A stretch of 64,000 nucleotides of DNA from Trogon surrucura (taxonomy: Eukaryota; Chordata; Aves; Trogoniformes; Trogonidae), in NCBI GenBank assembly GCA_020746105.1, contig CM036622.1, forward strand, positions 42,137,477 through 42,201,476, in the 5' to 3' direction. The position numbers and the translations under genes are program-made. This document shows, in pieces, positions 1 through 14,100 of the stretch. Under the pieces are notes generated by a model. That model saw nothing but the letters and a program-made list of their open reading frames with translations, was not told the origin of the DNA and did no database searches. Each line of letters starts with the position of its first letter. The stretch's first letter is position 1.

Positions 1-3000
1 CCTGAACCAACTGCCACATTGGGTTTTCATTGACCTTTTTATTTTAAATGACCGTCTTGCACTGCCGGCTTGCAAGGACTTATGTGGTAGTCTTGCCAGC
101 CCTTCATTCAGTGAAATCAATCTCGTGGTGAGGGGAACAGGGCAAGATCCCATGGTCTTTCCTCTTTACTCATAATTCTGAAGTAACTTGTGTAAATACA
201 CTTTCTTGCAAATATAAGAATTCGTAGATAAAGACACCACCTTAACATCTTCTTTTCCAAGTGGTATTGTAAAACCAGACCACAATCCTGAAAAACAATG
301 CACAATATTTAACAATTACTTTAAAAAAAAAAATTGATACAGTGTGAAAAATAACATGTACACAAGTTAAAATCTGATACATTTGAAAAGTAAAATTTGT
401 GGGAAGCTCTTTTCTGATCATAGAAAGCATTGACACACAAAAATTACCAGAGAGTGAAATGCAGGTACCTTCGTATGTAGCAAAATAGTGCTGGAAATAT
501 TCCTGGTGTGCTCCTTGCTAATGTCTGTAACTGTGCTGTAGTAATTCATTCTCTTTGCTCTGCTCTCTAAAGCTAAACCATTAGGGGCTTGAGTAGCACT
601 TGAGCAAGAGACCACAGTGGTGGCATAGGCAAGCCAAGGAGTTACTGAAGAACACCTGGTAGAAAAGAAGTTAAATTAATTAAAGTCTTGTCTTTACCCC
701 ACTGCTTCTGCTGAATTAGACTAACAGAACAGGGAAAGTCTTATTGAATGATTATGTACTTTATTTTATATAATTCTTGATGAATCTCAGTGGCATATAG
801 CCTAGAAAGGATAGGAATATTTTTCTTGGCCAAACATGTTTTGATGATCACATTGACCACTGGACAAGTGAACTGAGTCGATATACATAATGTTTCAGAA
901 TATGTTCAAGTTTTACTGTAGTGACTTACATTTTTGAAAAAATCAACACATGAAAAAAGGCCGTCGTGTATTAGCTCAAAGTATAAATGTGACAGAACTT
1001 TTACAGGAAAGATAAATGATATACCACATTTTTATTAAACTGTAAAACTAAAGAGGCAAGAATTTTTGATAGTATAGATGAGCCGGCTTTGAAATGTGCC
1101 AGAAAGGAAAATATTAAAAGTTGTAGTCAACAGTTGACATATTCTCAGTAGTGCATAGTTCTGATGTCAGTGATTTACCTTCACTAATTACTTTAGCACC
1201 TGAGACACTGCATGTTGGTGGGAGATAAGTTTCAGTCCTTCTTTTTCACTTACCCAAGTGTCTTTCAGTGAAAGCTAGGGGCATGTTCATGTTTTTCCAT
1301 ACCCGACACCTAAGGGGCAAAAACTGTAGCCAAGTGAAAGGCCTATAGCTTGTTGTTAAATCTGGCTGAGCTTGCTAGACTCAGCTGTTGCCTTCTTCCT
1401 TAGTTCAGGGTTGTTTTCATCTGCATCAACAAGAATCTGAGGCAAAATGAAAGCAGAAGCAGTTCATGCCTAAAGAGGACTTGACTTAGATAATCTGATT
1501 CTACCGAGCTGTTTCTGATATGAAATTGAATGCAATTGTAAACCAGTGCTGTCAGAGTGAAAGAGCTGCTATGATAACTCACCAGGCCTTGGAATAGGAG
1601 GTTGAGATATTAAAGGCGAGACACAGACTAGTATAATATGTACAGCCGAGTGATAGAACATGGTATCTTACGTATCAGCTTCCATGTCACTTGACAGAGT
1701 ACTCTGCATCAACACAGAGGAAAAGTAAAAGACAGAATCTCCATCTCAAAGCCTGTTTGCTGTGAATAATACAGGAGCTGAAATACGCTTTTTTTCCTCA
1801 CTTCTTTTTTTGTTCTCAGTCCCTCTTCTTTTATGTATGAGTGCATTAGGTATTTCCTAACCATCTACTTAGAGTTTAAGTGTCACACCATGGAGGATGA
1901 TGAATGGTTAATGATTAGGAGAGATGAGAAATTCAATGCATTACAGTGGAGAAAAAGTCAATGTTTTTGGAAGAGATCTTTAGGAAAGGAGATTTCATCC
2001 ATCAGAGATGAGACTGCTCTTATTCAGTCATTCTGCATGCTGAGAATCAAGAAAGTACAAGCAATGGTATATCTGTGGTTTTTAATACCAACTGCTAGAT
2101 GCTGTTAAGCAGTTTTCAGATCACAGGCAAAATGATAACTACTGAAATCTTTGCACTGGAAAAATCTTAGAGAATTATAGTAATGATGCTAGAAAGTTTT
2201 CATTACTGTGCATCACTTTTGAACTTCTCATTTCCAAACTCTGGGATAAGAGATCAGTGAGATTTAAATCAATGCTTTTACCCCAAACCCACTTATTGGC
2301 CTGATATAAATAAGAAATTAGTTTTTTACTTGTAGAGAGGAACTGGAAAAAGTAATACGAATATTTAGGAGAGCAGAGACGAGTTTACAGCATAAAATGT
2401 AAGTTGCAATATAAAATTATCAAAACACACCAACAAGCACTAATGTATAAGATACTCTATTTCCACTATTATTGATGACAGTAGAGTCATCTGGCTGAAA
2501 TATTCAAATTTTTAGTTTGCCAGGGTTAAAAAAAATGAGGAGTTGGATGCCAGCAGGTGAAACACTTGCCATGAAACTAGCCAGATTGATTCCTGAAAAT
2601 GAGACATTCAACAGAGTATTGCCTGGGTCTAAATCTACACCGTATTAAGTAGGGAGAGGTGAGACTTCTGTTCTTGGACATGACAGTAGTACTGGGGATG
2701 GAAGAAAAGGCGTTCACTGGAGCAAGCAATTAGTCTTTACAAATACCAGCTTTTTTATTTTTTATGTGATATAAACCTTCTGATTTATTGCATATAATTC
2801 TGCATATTAGACCACATAGAAAAAAAAGCAATAGCATTTTCAGCAGATTGTGCTTTATACAAACCATTTGATTTCTAGATCCCCTGTCTTTGTGGTACTG
2901 ATCCATTTGCATGGATCTGCAAATGCCAGTTTTGAGGAAGCTCTTAAGGAATGTCATGTCTTTCACAGCTGATATATAGCATCAGTCTTGAAATCTGAAT

Positions 3001-5342
3001 CCAAAGTAGATTTCTTGTAGTGGCATGATCATTTGGTAAGTTCTGTACATTCTTGAAAAAAAAAGAAAAGAAACAACAGCAAAAAGTCTAATATGTCAGC
3101 AGGAAAATTAATCCAAAAGTGAGCAACCAGACAGTGTAGAAATGAAAACAAGACAGAAGTGACATCTTGTACTTTGACATAGTGCTGACTTTTCTCTCAT
3201 TGTCATGATTACATGTTACAGAAAATATCTGTAAAACCACAGATTGTACATTCAGTGCTTGTTTTTGCTTGCATACAGTTATTTCACATTACCCTTTGCA
3301 AGCTTTATATTCTCCTTTCCTAAATCACCACTTACATAATTGTAGAATATAAATCTTTTATTCTTTCCTTGTGCTTCCTCTGTATCGACGTGTGGTTTCT
3401 CATCTCATATTTAAATTATGAACTCTTTGGTACAGGGATGTTTGGCTTCACTGTGCAGTGCATAGCAGGGTCCTGATCAATGAGCAAGAATCGCATTACA
3501 AATGGCTGTTACTAATAATAACAATGAAAGTGTTTTAAAATATTTTATTAAAGGTGTGAACAAGGACATGTTTGATGGTGAATTTTTCGTCTTCTCAAAG
3601 GTCTGGTAGTATGCAACTGTTTTTATACTGCTAGGGATGATAGATACTCTGCGACAATTATCTGCAAATATTTGTTTTAGGCTTGAAAAGATTAAGCCAT
3701 AAAAACACTAACAGAAAAAAGCCTGATTCCAATCCTATGTGGACTGTATTTCAGATCTACTCTCTAAATTTCTGTGGAGCTGCACCCAACTTGCACAACA
3801 ACATGTTAGGTGATAAACAAAGCAGCAGGGAATAGTAAAAAGAAAATCCATCGCTCCCACTAGAAAATCTCAATCTAACAGGATTTAAGATAACAGGGAA
3901 CAGTGGGAATGCTTGCAATGTCAAGGGACAAGAGCAAGAACAGGTCCCAATTTTACTCGAATATTTTAGTCTTCTACTGCACAACCTCAGAACAAAGAAC
4001 TTGTAACTCAGATTTGTCCATTTTTAGGGGACTGACCTGAGCTCATAAGGTACAGACTGTCCCAACAAATACGTTCGAGCATTCCATGTAAACTGGAGCA
4101 GCAATGCTAGCGTGGGTTGAGAGCAGGCCAGCTTTGGATCCCCAAGCTGCCTTGTGGTTGCCCTGCTGTTACAGATAAGGGTCTTTGAACTCTCTGAAAC
4201 TAATCAGGGATTTAAAACTGCTTTTCCATGGCCTGAGTGAGGTTACTCAGTCTCCTGGTCTGGCCTTGCCAACAAGACTGACTCCTACATGCTAACAGGA
4301 AAGAGTTAAGAATTGCATGATTTAGCAATGGCATGAGTTAAGTGGGTTGATTTGTGTGGAGTGATAGTACTGAAGGGGATTCAGATGCATGCTGGATAAG
4401 GCAAGGGTTTTGTGACTAACAACAATGCATAAATCTTGAATATAATCCTTTAGATGCCTTAGCCGGCTTGGCAAGTAAGGACAACTGGTTAGCTGTCGTC
4501 TTCTCCTCTTATGTATTGCAGACAACAGAATGTCCTTGCTTTGTATGTTCAGTGTGAGATTGACTCAAGGGTAGTGAGAAAGGCAGTAAGCCAAAAAGCA
4601 GGCAAAAGTAAGACTAAGCAGGCATTTGGCATACCTGGAAACTTTTTCAGTGTCAGGGTCACTGTTTTCAAAAGTAAACTGAAGGACCAAATCGCCTGAA
4701 AAATGTAAAACATAGTCATAGTGTACATACATGTTAATTTTGACATATTCGGAATATGTTGGACTGGCACACATGGGCAGATCTGTGAAGGCAAAGCTTG
4801 TTCCTTGGGTGTGCAGAAATCTTGGTGCTTTGTGATGGAGCGAAAGTCTGCTGTGAATTTCTCACAGGAAGGCGTGACTTCTGCTGCCGCCCTGCCTGGG
4901 CTCCATTCAGGCAGGAGCACATCACTGCCACGGGCATCTGCTGCCTGAGAGCATATCCCAAAAGAGGTTTGGTTCTCATTTGAGGTGTATCTACAAAGTT
5001 CGGTGAAGCAACATTTTTGGCTAAAGGGAGTTCTTGATAGTTCTTTGTTGTTTTTTTCTGTTCAGTGTATATTGGTACTCTTTTGCTGTATGATCAAAAT
5101 TTCTGTGATCATTTCACTGAAAGAAACTTTTAATCCTGTTGTATGTATTTCCAACAGGTATATTTTATATAGCATATATTCATACTCATGCAGGCTGTAA
5201 TGACATTCAGGAAGACAGGTAAAGGAAGTTTTGTTGGCATAAAGAAGTTCATTCCACTTTTCCTTCAAGTGTTGTTCAGAGTTTCGTCTTCCTTTTAAAT
5301 TTGTGAATTTTCAGTAGGAAGTAATTAACATAGGAAATAATT

Positions 5343-5373
5343 AAAACAACCTTATTAAAAATAAGGTTGTTTT
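5343..5373. repeat. Perfect 13-bp inverted repeat (hairpin)
   Basis: AAAACAACCTTAT at 5343-5355 is the exact reverse complement of ATAAGGTTGTTTT at 5361-5373, with a 5-nt TAAAA loop. One bulged T would extend the stem by two more pairs (5341-5376). It may be a chance palindrome, the remnant of a small DNA transposon, or an RNA hairpin in the intron. The stem is shorter than a typical pre-miRNA. Confidence 0.8.
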
Positions 5374-6618
5374 TAAACCTTGGAGCTATGATTTAATCTT
5401 CAGGTCTCTTCTTCCATGTCAATCCAAGTGTGTAATATGTCACGTTTATATATTCTAGTACTATGTTGTTATATCTACTAATCTTGCTTGATTTGTTAAC
5501 TAGCCTTCTCAAATTCAGCATATATTTAGTATAGAGCAAGTATTCTCCAAACCCCTAATCTGAAATCACCAGCATTCTGTACCAGTGAAATGTTATTTTG
5601 AAACTCTGGCAGAGCTTCCTGGCCCATGGAGTCAGTTCATCCTTTTTGCTGTCTGTATTTATGGCATTGCCTTGAAATCTGTAAAGAACCAATCTGTAAA
5701 AGTCTCTGTGCTGCGTTATTTAGTTAGCTATTTTTATCTGTATTTATTAAACATGTATCTGCTTTCCAAGCCTCAAGGCTTATTTACATCCTTGAAGTCA
5801 TAATCCAAATAAGTTTCTGCCATAGTAGCAGGCACTCTATATTCAAGTAATCACCAGTCATTTATACAAGAAGAGAGAAGGCAAAATGCTGTTGTAACAA
5901 GTCTTTTAAAACCCTAAGGAACATAGATACCAACTATTAATTCAATGTAAGGCTCTTTTAGACAGTCATATGCCCTATTTTATGAAGACCCAGAAATTTT
6001 GGAAGATAGCTGAATCAGAAAATACCCAAATACCTAGAGTGTAAGTCTTAATCAAGATTAATAGCTCAGTAACATTAAGGCATTTGGCAATTACATTGAT
6101 AACAATGTGGTATCTGCCAATTTCCAATGTCACAAAAAATACTAAAAAAAAAATCTAAATTTGTGTTTTAGCTGCTCTTATGTAACTTCTCTGGAACCAA
6201 AGGACATGCAACTAGTAGGTTTACAAGAAAAGAGATGATCCACTTTGACCCTGACCCAAGATGACTTTCCATGGTCATAGTTAACTGTTGTGGGAGTAAC
6301 ACAAGTAATAAGGAGCACTTCTTTTCTCAGGTAGGATATCTTCTCTGTTTAGGGCAAGTGCCATCAATGCTTAGTGCATTTGGAAAAGAAACCTCTAGTA
6401 CTATAGGCTTTCCTCAAGGGTCTATAAACTGAGCTAGCCTGATAACAGCAAAGGCTTTTCATATCAAATGCTGTAGCTGTGAAAGGCACTCATTTCTGTT
6501 TGGACTCTCCTGTGTGTATAGCAGACATCAGGAGTGATCAAGAACTTGTAGAAATGAAATTAATTTCATAATAAGTAACTAATCATATTTCATACCATAA
6601 TTAGCACGTGTTATTGTG

Positions 6619-6631
6619 TATATATATATAT
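6619..6631. repeat. (TA)n microsatellite
   Basis: A pure run of alternating TA, about 6.5 units. Too short to infer function. Confidence 0.8.
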
Positions 6632-9600
6632 GACAAGGGCCCAGATATGTATCAGATGAAAGAAACAAGCAAGTTGACAGAGAATGAAGTATTGAGAAGA
6701 GGGTAAAGATGGGAAAAGCCATTCTGTTACTTTCAACAAATGAAAAAAAGTTTGGAACTTTGATCTAACTTCAAGTAATGTTTATTCTTAACCAATTAAG
6801 AAATGGGTTAGAGAACGGGAAAAGTTAAGCAGGAAAAGAAAATTGAAACCACTCAGAGTGACAGAGGGAAAGAGTGATAGAAGACAGAGTATTCCCTGTT
6901 GCTAAACACTACTCTGTTGGTCTAGAGAGCATAGAATGGCAGACATTCTTGACATTTTGTAGTTAGCTAAGCAAGTTCAAAGAAATGGCTTTTCCCCCTC
7001 TATGTCTGTCTTTCATAAAGATGAAATTTAGTAGCATGATACACTGAATCTGCTAGGTTCATTTCCTTAGGCTGTCTGAAGTAATGCAATTTTTCTCAGA
7101 CATGTCACAAGTAATCCTGTCAAAATTTGCCTGAATGAGTTTGTTTTAAATCATAAATAGTTTTGATATATATAGTAAGTGTTCAAGAACCTTGAAGAAG
7201 AAGAAGGTCTTGGCCTTCTGAATACTCCCAGCTCCTCATCTAAATGTGGGTCTTGAAGTGTTTGTTTTGGCCAGTCTCAGATATGAGGTCTTGCCACTTG
7301 GGTGTTTTATCTCGTTACTATCTGTCTTTCTTACCAGCCTGACTTCTCTTTTAAAAAACTGTCTTTCTCCCTAGCCCCCTGGAGTTTAGTTATTTTGGTT
7401 TCTGTTCGTCATCTTGTTCTTAGTTCTGGTGACAAATGTTTATTTTGCTCTTAAATATTTTGTCCTTCTGCTTTTATGCTTTTTTTTATTGTACAGTTGT
7501 TTATCCAACACCCCAAATAGCTTGGTAAGGAGGATGAATAAGGAAGTTAACATAAATAAATATTGTTAAATGCAGAAGACTGCTAGCAACAAAATGCAGT
7601 AGAATATCTCTCTTCTGATAGAGGGTGGGCCATTTCTTTGATAAATCACTGAAGTGTTTGGAGGACTCCCCCTGTGCTCAGAAAGGAGTGGAACATTTGA
7701 AGAAAGCCTCCTTCTGCTGTTTTGTTGATCTGTTAATGAATGCATTTTGTGGACCGTGCAAGTGAGATGTGTCGGGAATGCAAATGAGAGATCTCGCCCT
7801 GGAAGACTGGTATTTCTCATGCTTTATTTTTACAGCTGCAGCAACAGGATGGAACCAGCAGGTACCAGTTATAGCTATTTTGGTCAGTGTCTCTGAAAGG
7901 AGGAGAACAAAGATGGTTGAATAGTTAAGCCATTAGCAGGAAACGTGTTTCCTAACATAGCTTCAATTTTTATCATGGCAAGTCTTTTAAGGACTCGATT
8001 TACCGTAGGGTGAGGCATTGCAACTCCAGATTGCAGTGGCTAATTTTGGTACCCTGAGGTCAAGTGAGGTACTGTTTACATTAGAGGCCTTTGTGCTTAC
8101 GGTCAGAGACACAAAGCCAGCATGCCTGCTTTGCTAGCTTAGCACGTTGGACGTGCTGAAGAGAGAGGGATTTGCAGTTTCTGATCTGCCTAGCTTTTGT
8201 ACGTGGGATAATGCCTTCCTCCACAGAGGGCTGTAGATTTCAACCTCCCTTCAGGTGCACCATACAAACCTTATCTACCAATACTTGGTAAGAAAGTAAA
8301 AAAACCCAGCAACCTATAGACAACTTTTCTATCCAGTATCCCGCTTGTTAATATTTTCATTCAGGATGTGTCGCTCTGGCTCAGAAGATACAGACTTGTA
8401 CTACCTCAGAAAAAGTTTTAATGTTTCACTCTAAGATGCTGCAGCACTGGAAGTGTCCAGCTTTCCATTTCACATTACTTCATTGAGCAGTTGTAAATGG
8501 GTATAAACACAAATACTAATCTAATTCTACAGTGTAGTAGGGAAGGTATTTTACTTATTGGTTAGATTACCTGTTTGTTAGAAGGGGGAGACCTGGCTTT
8601 TAATATCTGCTCCAGTGAATGCTCTTAAGTTATTTTTAGGTATGAGCAGTGAGTAGCATACGGACTTCAACTGTTCTCTGGGAAAACATAGCTTGAAGTT
8701 GGTTGTTTTCCAGGTTAAAGCATTAACTGTCCAGAACTTTCCTCAGAAACCTTCTAATTGTTGCACTGAGGGCAGGTGTGCTGTTTGGTCTAATACCACT
8801 AAATTTTCAAAATAATAAAAAAAGTTTTTTCTGAGTTTCTTTTCCTTATCCATAATTATTTCTGCACAGTTATTTTACATTTTACAGTTATTTTAATCAC
8901 AAAACCCCAAGCCCTAAGTTACAGAGCAACCATAGTTCAGCAAAACAAATTGCAAATCCTAATGCTGTTCTGGGTGTTTGAGTACACATCTTTAGAACTT
9001 GAAAAAGGCTTCATATCATGGGAGAGAAAGCATTGAAGGTTTTAATGGCAACCAAAAAAGATGTTAAAGATCAGAGATATGCCTGTCAAATACAACCTTA
9101 CATCTCAAGTGTTTTGTGGTTTATATGTTTCTTTTTGAAAAATAAATTGCCCATGTCAGACAATTAAGAATTCATCAATATGTTTATTTGTGCATTTGCC
9201 AATGCAGTTTTATGAAAACCAAAATGTATGCAAAGGTTAGTAAATGGGATATTTGAAAGATTACGTGTGCCTATTATCCCTTATGGATTTTACTGTTGCT
9301 GATTTTTCAGGTGATGAGCAGCAATAGAGATCGTTGAGGTGTCATGAAACTTTGTTTTCTATAGGAGGAGGATTAATTACCCTTAGTTTCCCCCAGTCAA
9401 TGATTTGACATTGTGAAATTTACCTGATTCTTCTCCTTCCTACACCGTCATACTTGAAACTTCTCACGGACTGCTCAATGACCTCCACAGACTCTTTTAG
9501 ATTTTTTCAAGTCCGCACTCAGTTTCCTGAAGATCTGCTTCGACATCCATCCCTCCTACTTTCCACTTCCATGCAACATTTCCAAGGGGAAATTTCTGTT

Positions 9601-11022
9601 CTGATTTGTTGTTCTGTTTAGTTTGTTGCCACCTACGCATGTTGAAGCTTTTGAAAACTGCTCTCTCAGAGCTTCTCTGAATTCGTCCAGCTAGGTTGCT
9701 GTTGTACTGCTCAAGATTGCTTCTTCACAGCTTGTATTCAATATGACTAGTTTGAGATAATTGCTTTTTGTTCTAAGACTTTTGCATTTCTTGTCTGTAA
9801 TGGGCCTGGCACCTGTCCATTCAGAACATAGTCCTCAACAATGTCTGTTCCTTTCTCTGCCATCTTACTTCTCTGTTTCTGCATTCCCTAGCAGTTAACT
9901 TGAAATCCATGAAACATACCTTGTCTTCTAGGCTCGTTTCTTTCCAAATCAGTTGAATTGTTCTACAGTTCTTTGCTTCCTTTGAGACCCCCTGTTAAAA
10001 TAGTTAGTAAATATTAAATTAGGCTAAGTAGTTAAGCCTTTTCCAGCTAGTTCAGAGTTGGAGGATGGGTTTTACATGGTCTACCAGGTTACTAGCTGCA
10101 TGTAAACTCACTTGAGAAGGAGAAAGTACTAAGAGTGCTGAGAACTGTGAGTACAAATTTGGAGTGACTATTTGTGGTGCAAGGGTTTTTAAATTAATTT
10201 TAACACTGAACATCACATTTTGCCCCTAGGCTCACTTTATAGCCTGTGAAGAAAAGTAGGCATCTCTGGAGGACAGAGCTGGTAATCCACTTTAGGTGCC
10301 TGCAGAAGGACAGTGCGAGTTGCCCTCAGCCCATGATGCTCCCCACTGAATGCACAGGGAACTTGGTCTATCTTGGACTTCAGCTTTTCACTTGTCTTCC
10401 CTAGCTCAGGTGTGTAGAAGATCCACTCCAGATTTCTATTCCCTATAGAAATATTGGGATTATAGTTTCAAAGCACCCTAGCTGAATGTGGCAGAGGAGA
10501 GTGAATATAGAGAATGTGGCTTTCTCACATACTGTGTGAAGGAGTGTTTTGTGATTCATGGAGATGCTCAGTGACCCCTTCTGCACTAAAAGTATATTTT
10601 AGGGTTACTTAGGGTGGTGGCAGGAGACTGATGCTGATGAAGTTCTCTGTTATTTTTCATAAACAAGAAAAAGTTGGCACAGAAATACTTTAATTGAATT
10701 ATGCTACTATTTTGGAATCAATGTGCTGTAGAATCGGTATTAAACTTCTGAAAGAGAATCATGATTTTGCAGGCAAAAAAGAAATCATGAGTAAAGCACC
10801 AGATCTGTTTCTGTGTATAGATATGTAGATATATAAATATTCATACAAGCATGTGATTAATTTTATATGTACACATACATGCTTGTCAGCTGGAGAAGAG
10901 ATTAGGAAATATCTGTCTGTAAATTCTACACTTAAAAAAAAGGGTTCATGTTTTATTTACAACTATCCCTTCATATGCACGCATATACCCATAAACACAG
11001 AATAATACTCTGCAGCACCAGT

Positions 11023-11161
11023 ATCACAGAATCAGAGAGTCATAGAATCATAGAATGCTTTGGGTTGGAAGGGAACTTTAAAGGTCATCTAGTCCAAGCC
11101 CCCTGCAATGGGGAGGGACAACTTTAGATCAGGTTGCTCAGAGCCCCATCAAGACTGACCT
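11023..11161 (-). mobile_element. CR1 LINE 3'-end fragment
   Basis: Read on the + strand this is the typical reverse complement of a CR1 3' end: repeats of tcatagaat, then gggttggaagggaa, a ctagtccaagccccctgc block and a caggttgctcagagcccc block. The element is 5' truncated after about 140 bp and keeps only 3' untranslated sequence. Confidence 0.85.
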
Positions 11162-14100
11162 ATGGCTATAGTCTACAGGATCTTGAAGTGTTGTGAAAAC
11201 ATTCATTTTTGCAGCATCCAAGTATATTTTGTACTGATTTTATTTATTTAAGAATGTTTTCCTCTTCTGAACCTCTGTAACAGAAGTAGAACTCATATGT
11301 CTCCTGAGACCTAACTGTTCACCTAAATGTAAGGACTTGAAGGGTTGGCAAGTCAGACTTTTCCAGTTACGGGTTAAGTGTGCTGGTTAAATTCCATGAG
11401 AGATAGGAAATCCTGTCTTTAAAAGAGTATAAATGTTATTGATTAATTCACCTGGCAGTACCTTGCACCTGTGTGGCAAGGAATGTAAGGGCCTGCCAAC
11501 CTCTGAATTCGAATTCAGATGCCAAGAGCTGGGAGATCCTACCTGGAAGAAATGCTGTTTGAAAAAAATTTCCAACTTGCAGTATTTTCTAAGTATCAAG
11601 AGCAGTGATCAGAACTGCAATGGATGCTTCACAAGCCTAGACAAATGGCAGCCCTTGTGACAACAAATGTGCCGTAGCAGAATTTATAGTATGTTTTCAG
11701 TGGCCGGCTCACAATAAAAATAGGAAGACAGGAATTGTGCTATAGTCTTCATTCACCTGTGCCTTGGAATCTAAATGCAGCAAGGAAATAAGCATATTTC
11801 CTTGTATATAGTCCTTCCAATAATCTCAGCTGTTCTCTAATTATCGAGGTGATTGAGTTTTTTTCTTTTCTGTCCATGCTTAAGAATGAGAATGAACAGA
11901 AATACATCACAAAATGTAAGTTCTGTGAAGAAAAAAATTGTTAATGAAGACCTGGAGGAAAGGAGTTGTGTTAGGAACATATGAGGAGAAAGGTCTTCTT
12001 CACTGAGATCAGTCCCCTGCTGTTCCAAGCAACCGTGGTAGTGATTGCACTCGTACATTTATCACATCCACCTTGCCCATATTAGGCCGTTATTGAACGT
12101 CACAGCATCCCTGAGCCATCCCTAAGTGGTGACTTACATATGGATGTGTCTGTGTTTCCAGAGATGAGGACCCATGTTTCTGTGCTCTGTGCAGAGGAGG
12201 GCTGACTCTACAGGCTGCTCTGCTCCAGTGCTGCAGAGAGGAGTGCAGCTCACTTACACTGGTCTTTAAAAATCACCTAGAGATCATATGTGACTGAGAG
12301 AAAAATCTGTGAAGAGCCTGATTGTTTTGACTATAGAAATCTGTTATGCTAATTTTTTAAAAATTTCTCTGTCATAATAGTTTATCAACATCTGCTCAAC
12401 ACTGCATAAGTATTTTCTTGCCTGGATTTATATGAAACATTTATATGAAACTTTTCTTTTTTTTCCTTCTGACTAGAACCAAAGAGCATGAACGCTCTGA
12501 CCCTCTTAGCCAAGCAAACTGTCCGCATATTTTTTGGAAGGCAACAATGTTCATATCTGTGTGGTATGAGGACTATCAGAATGTCATTCGGAAGAGAAAT
12601 AGTATTTTCTATTTCTATAGTTTCTACTATGGAGTGAATTTTGAGTTTGCAGAGCGGCTGGTTTCTTCTGGAGTTTATTAATTATCTGTAATTAATTAGT
12701 AATGTTAATGACATAATCTGCTTAATGTGGTCAATGTGAATTTAAAAGCCATGGGATCATAGATCATGTCATCAGAGGATGTAACTCATTTTACAGTTCA
12801 CCCGATTACATCTCTATGGAAGTCAAGAGCTTTAGTTTACCTAAAGCAGATTTCCCAGATGGACAGCCGTTCTTGATTTGGGAACATTAAGAGGTGGAGT
12901 GTTCCCACCACTTCCTCTGGAGGTTTGTCACACCATGGCCTTTGGCTTGTCCTCACTGCTGTTGTTGCTACAGGTACATAAGCTGAAAATGAAAAGTCAA
13001 TAGTTCCAGCAGTGATGTCTGCAGTAAACTAATCAGCACTGGCTGGGCTGAGATGTCTGGCTGGTATTTTGTGCAGAGAGATTTGCTAAATTACTAGTTG
13101 TAAAAATAAATACAAACAAAAACTTGCCTGCAGAGGGTAACAGCCAGTTTGGACCTACTCTTTGCTGCCATTTAACAGGATATTTCAAAGACCTGGTTTA
13201 TCCCTACTATCCTTTCTAAGTAATCAATCTTAAAAGTTGGTATTAGTAAAATTTGTACCTTGGCCTGTGAACCTGCCTAGCGTGTAGTTCAGAGAGAGCA
13301 CGCAGCCAGAGAAGAGATATCCCTAAAGAACCTAAAGCATTGAGTAGTTCTCTCTCCAAAACTTGGTGTTAAATGATTCACTGACTTCGTTAGATTAAGA
13401 CCAGGCGATAAGGTATTTTTGGAACTCTAAATAGCTGCATGTTTTCTTTTTCCCGGATAGAAATCACTGTTTGAAAATACTTTCATAGAAACCCTTCTCT
13501 GCACTGTATTTTTGTAAGGATTTCAGCCATATTGTAATGAAAAGCAAAAGTCTCTGCGAGTCTGTTTTATGACCTGTATCTTGTGTTAAGTATACTTGGC
13601 AAGTTGCTCTGAATAATTTATTCTATTATGTCTTGACTTAGCTGCAGCTCTTGCAAGATTTATTTTAATATAGACTACTTTATCATTATGCTTTTAAAAG
13701 GTTCCTTTTTCTTAAAATCACAGACATGGGCTTAAAATTAATTGTCAGATTTTTCTTATTTTTGATAAAATACTGTATTACGTAGTGCACTTCTTTATTC
13801 ATAAACTGAAACTAGCATATACCTAACTGCTGTAAAAATGTGTCAGGTTTTTGGCAAATGACTGAGCTGAATAGATGTCTGTCATTTTCGTTTGAGATAT
13901 TTCAGCTCCTAAAAATTATTCTCTTTCTGCTTCGTGAGTGACCACATCTTTGTAAGAAAAGATGGTAGTAGTGCATCCAATAATTTTTCTATTTTTTTCA
14001 CATACAAAGTAGGTAAACTAGGACATTTAGTTAACTGTTGTCAGCTACCAAGTGGCACATCACACTGAAGAAAATGCACATGAAGAGATGAAAGAAATAG

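Larger units (their letters stand above)
1..11022. other. Intronic stretch without recognised genes
   Basis: AT-rich sequence presumed to lie in the GPR158 intron upstream of exon A. I found no exon-like open frame with splice sites and no recognisable transposon. It contains a strong short hairpin (5343-5373) and a TA microsatellite (6619-6631). Open frames here are under 130 codons and look random. Confidence 0.6.

Noticed and set aside
5585..5803. 72-codon hydrophobic frame considered as the GPR158 exon preceding exon A
   Set aside because: The peptide does not match the expected TM1-TM2 sequence and there is no phase 0 donor at a suitable place.
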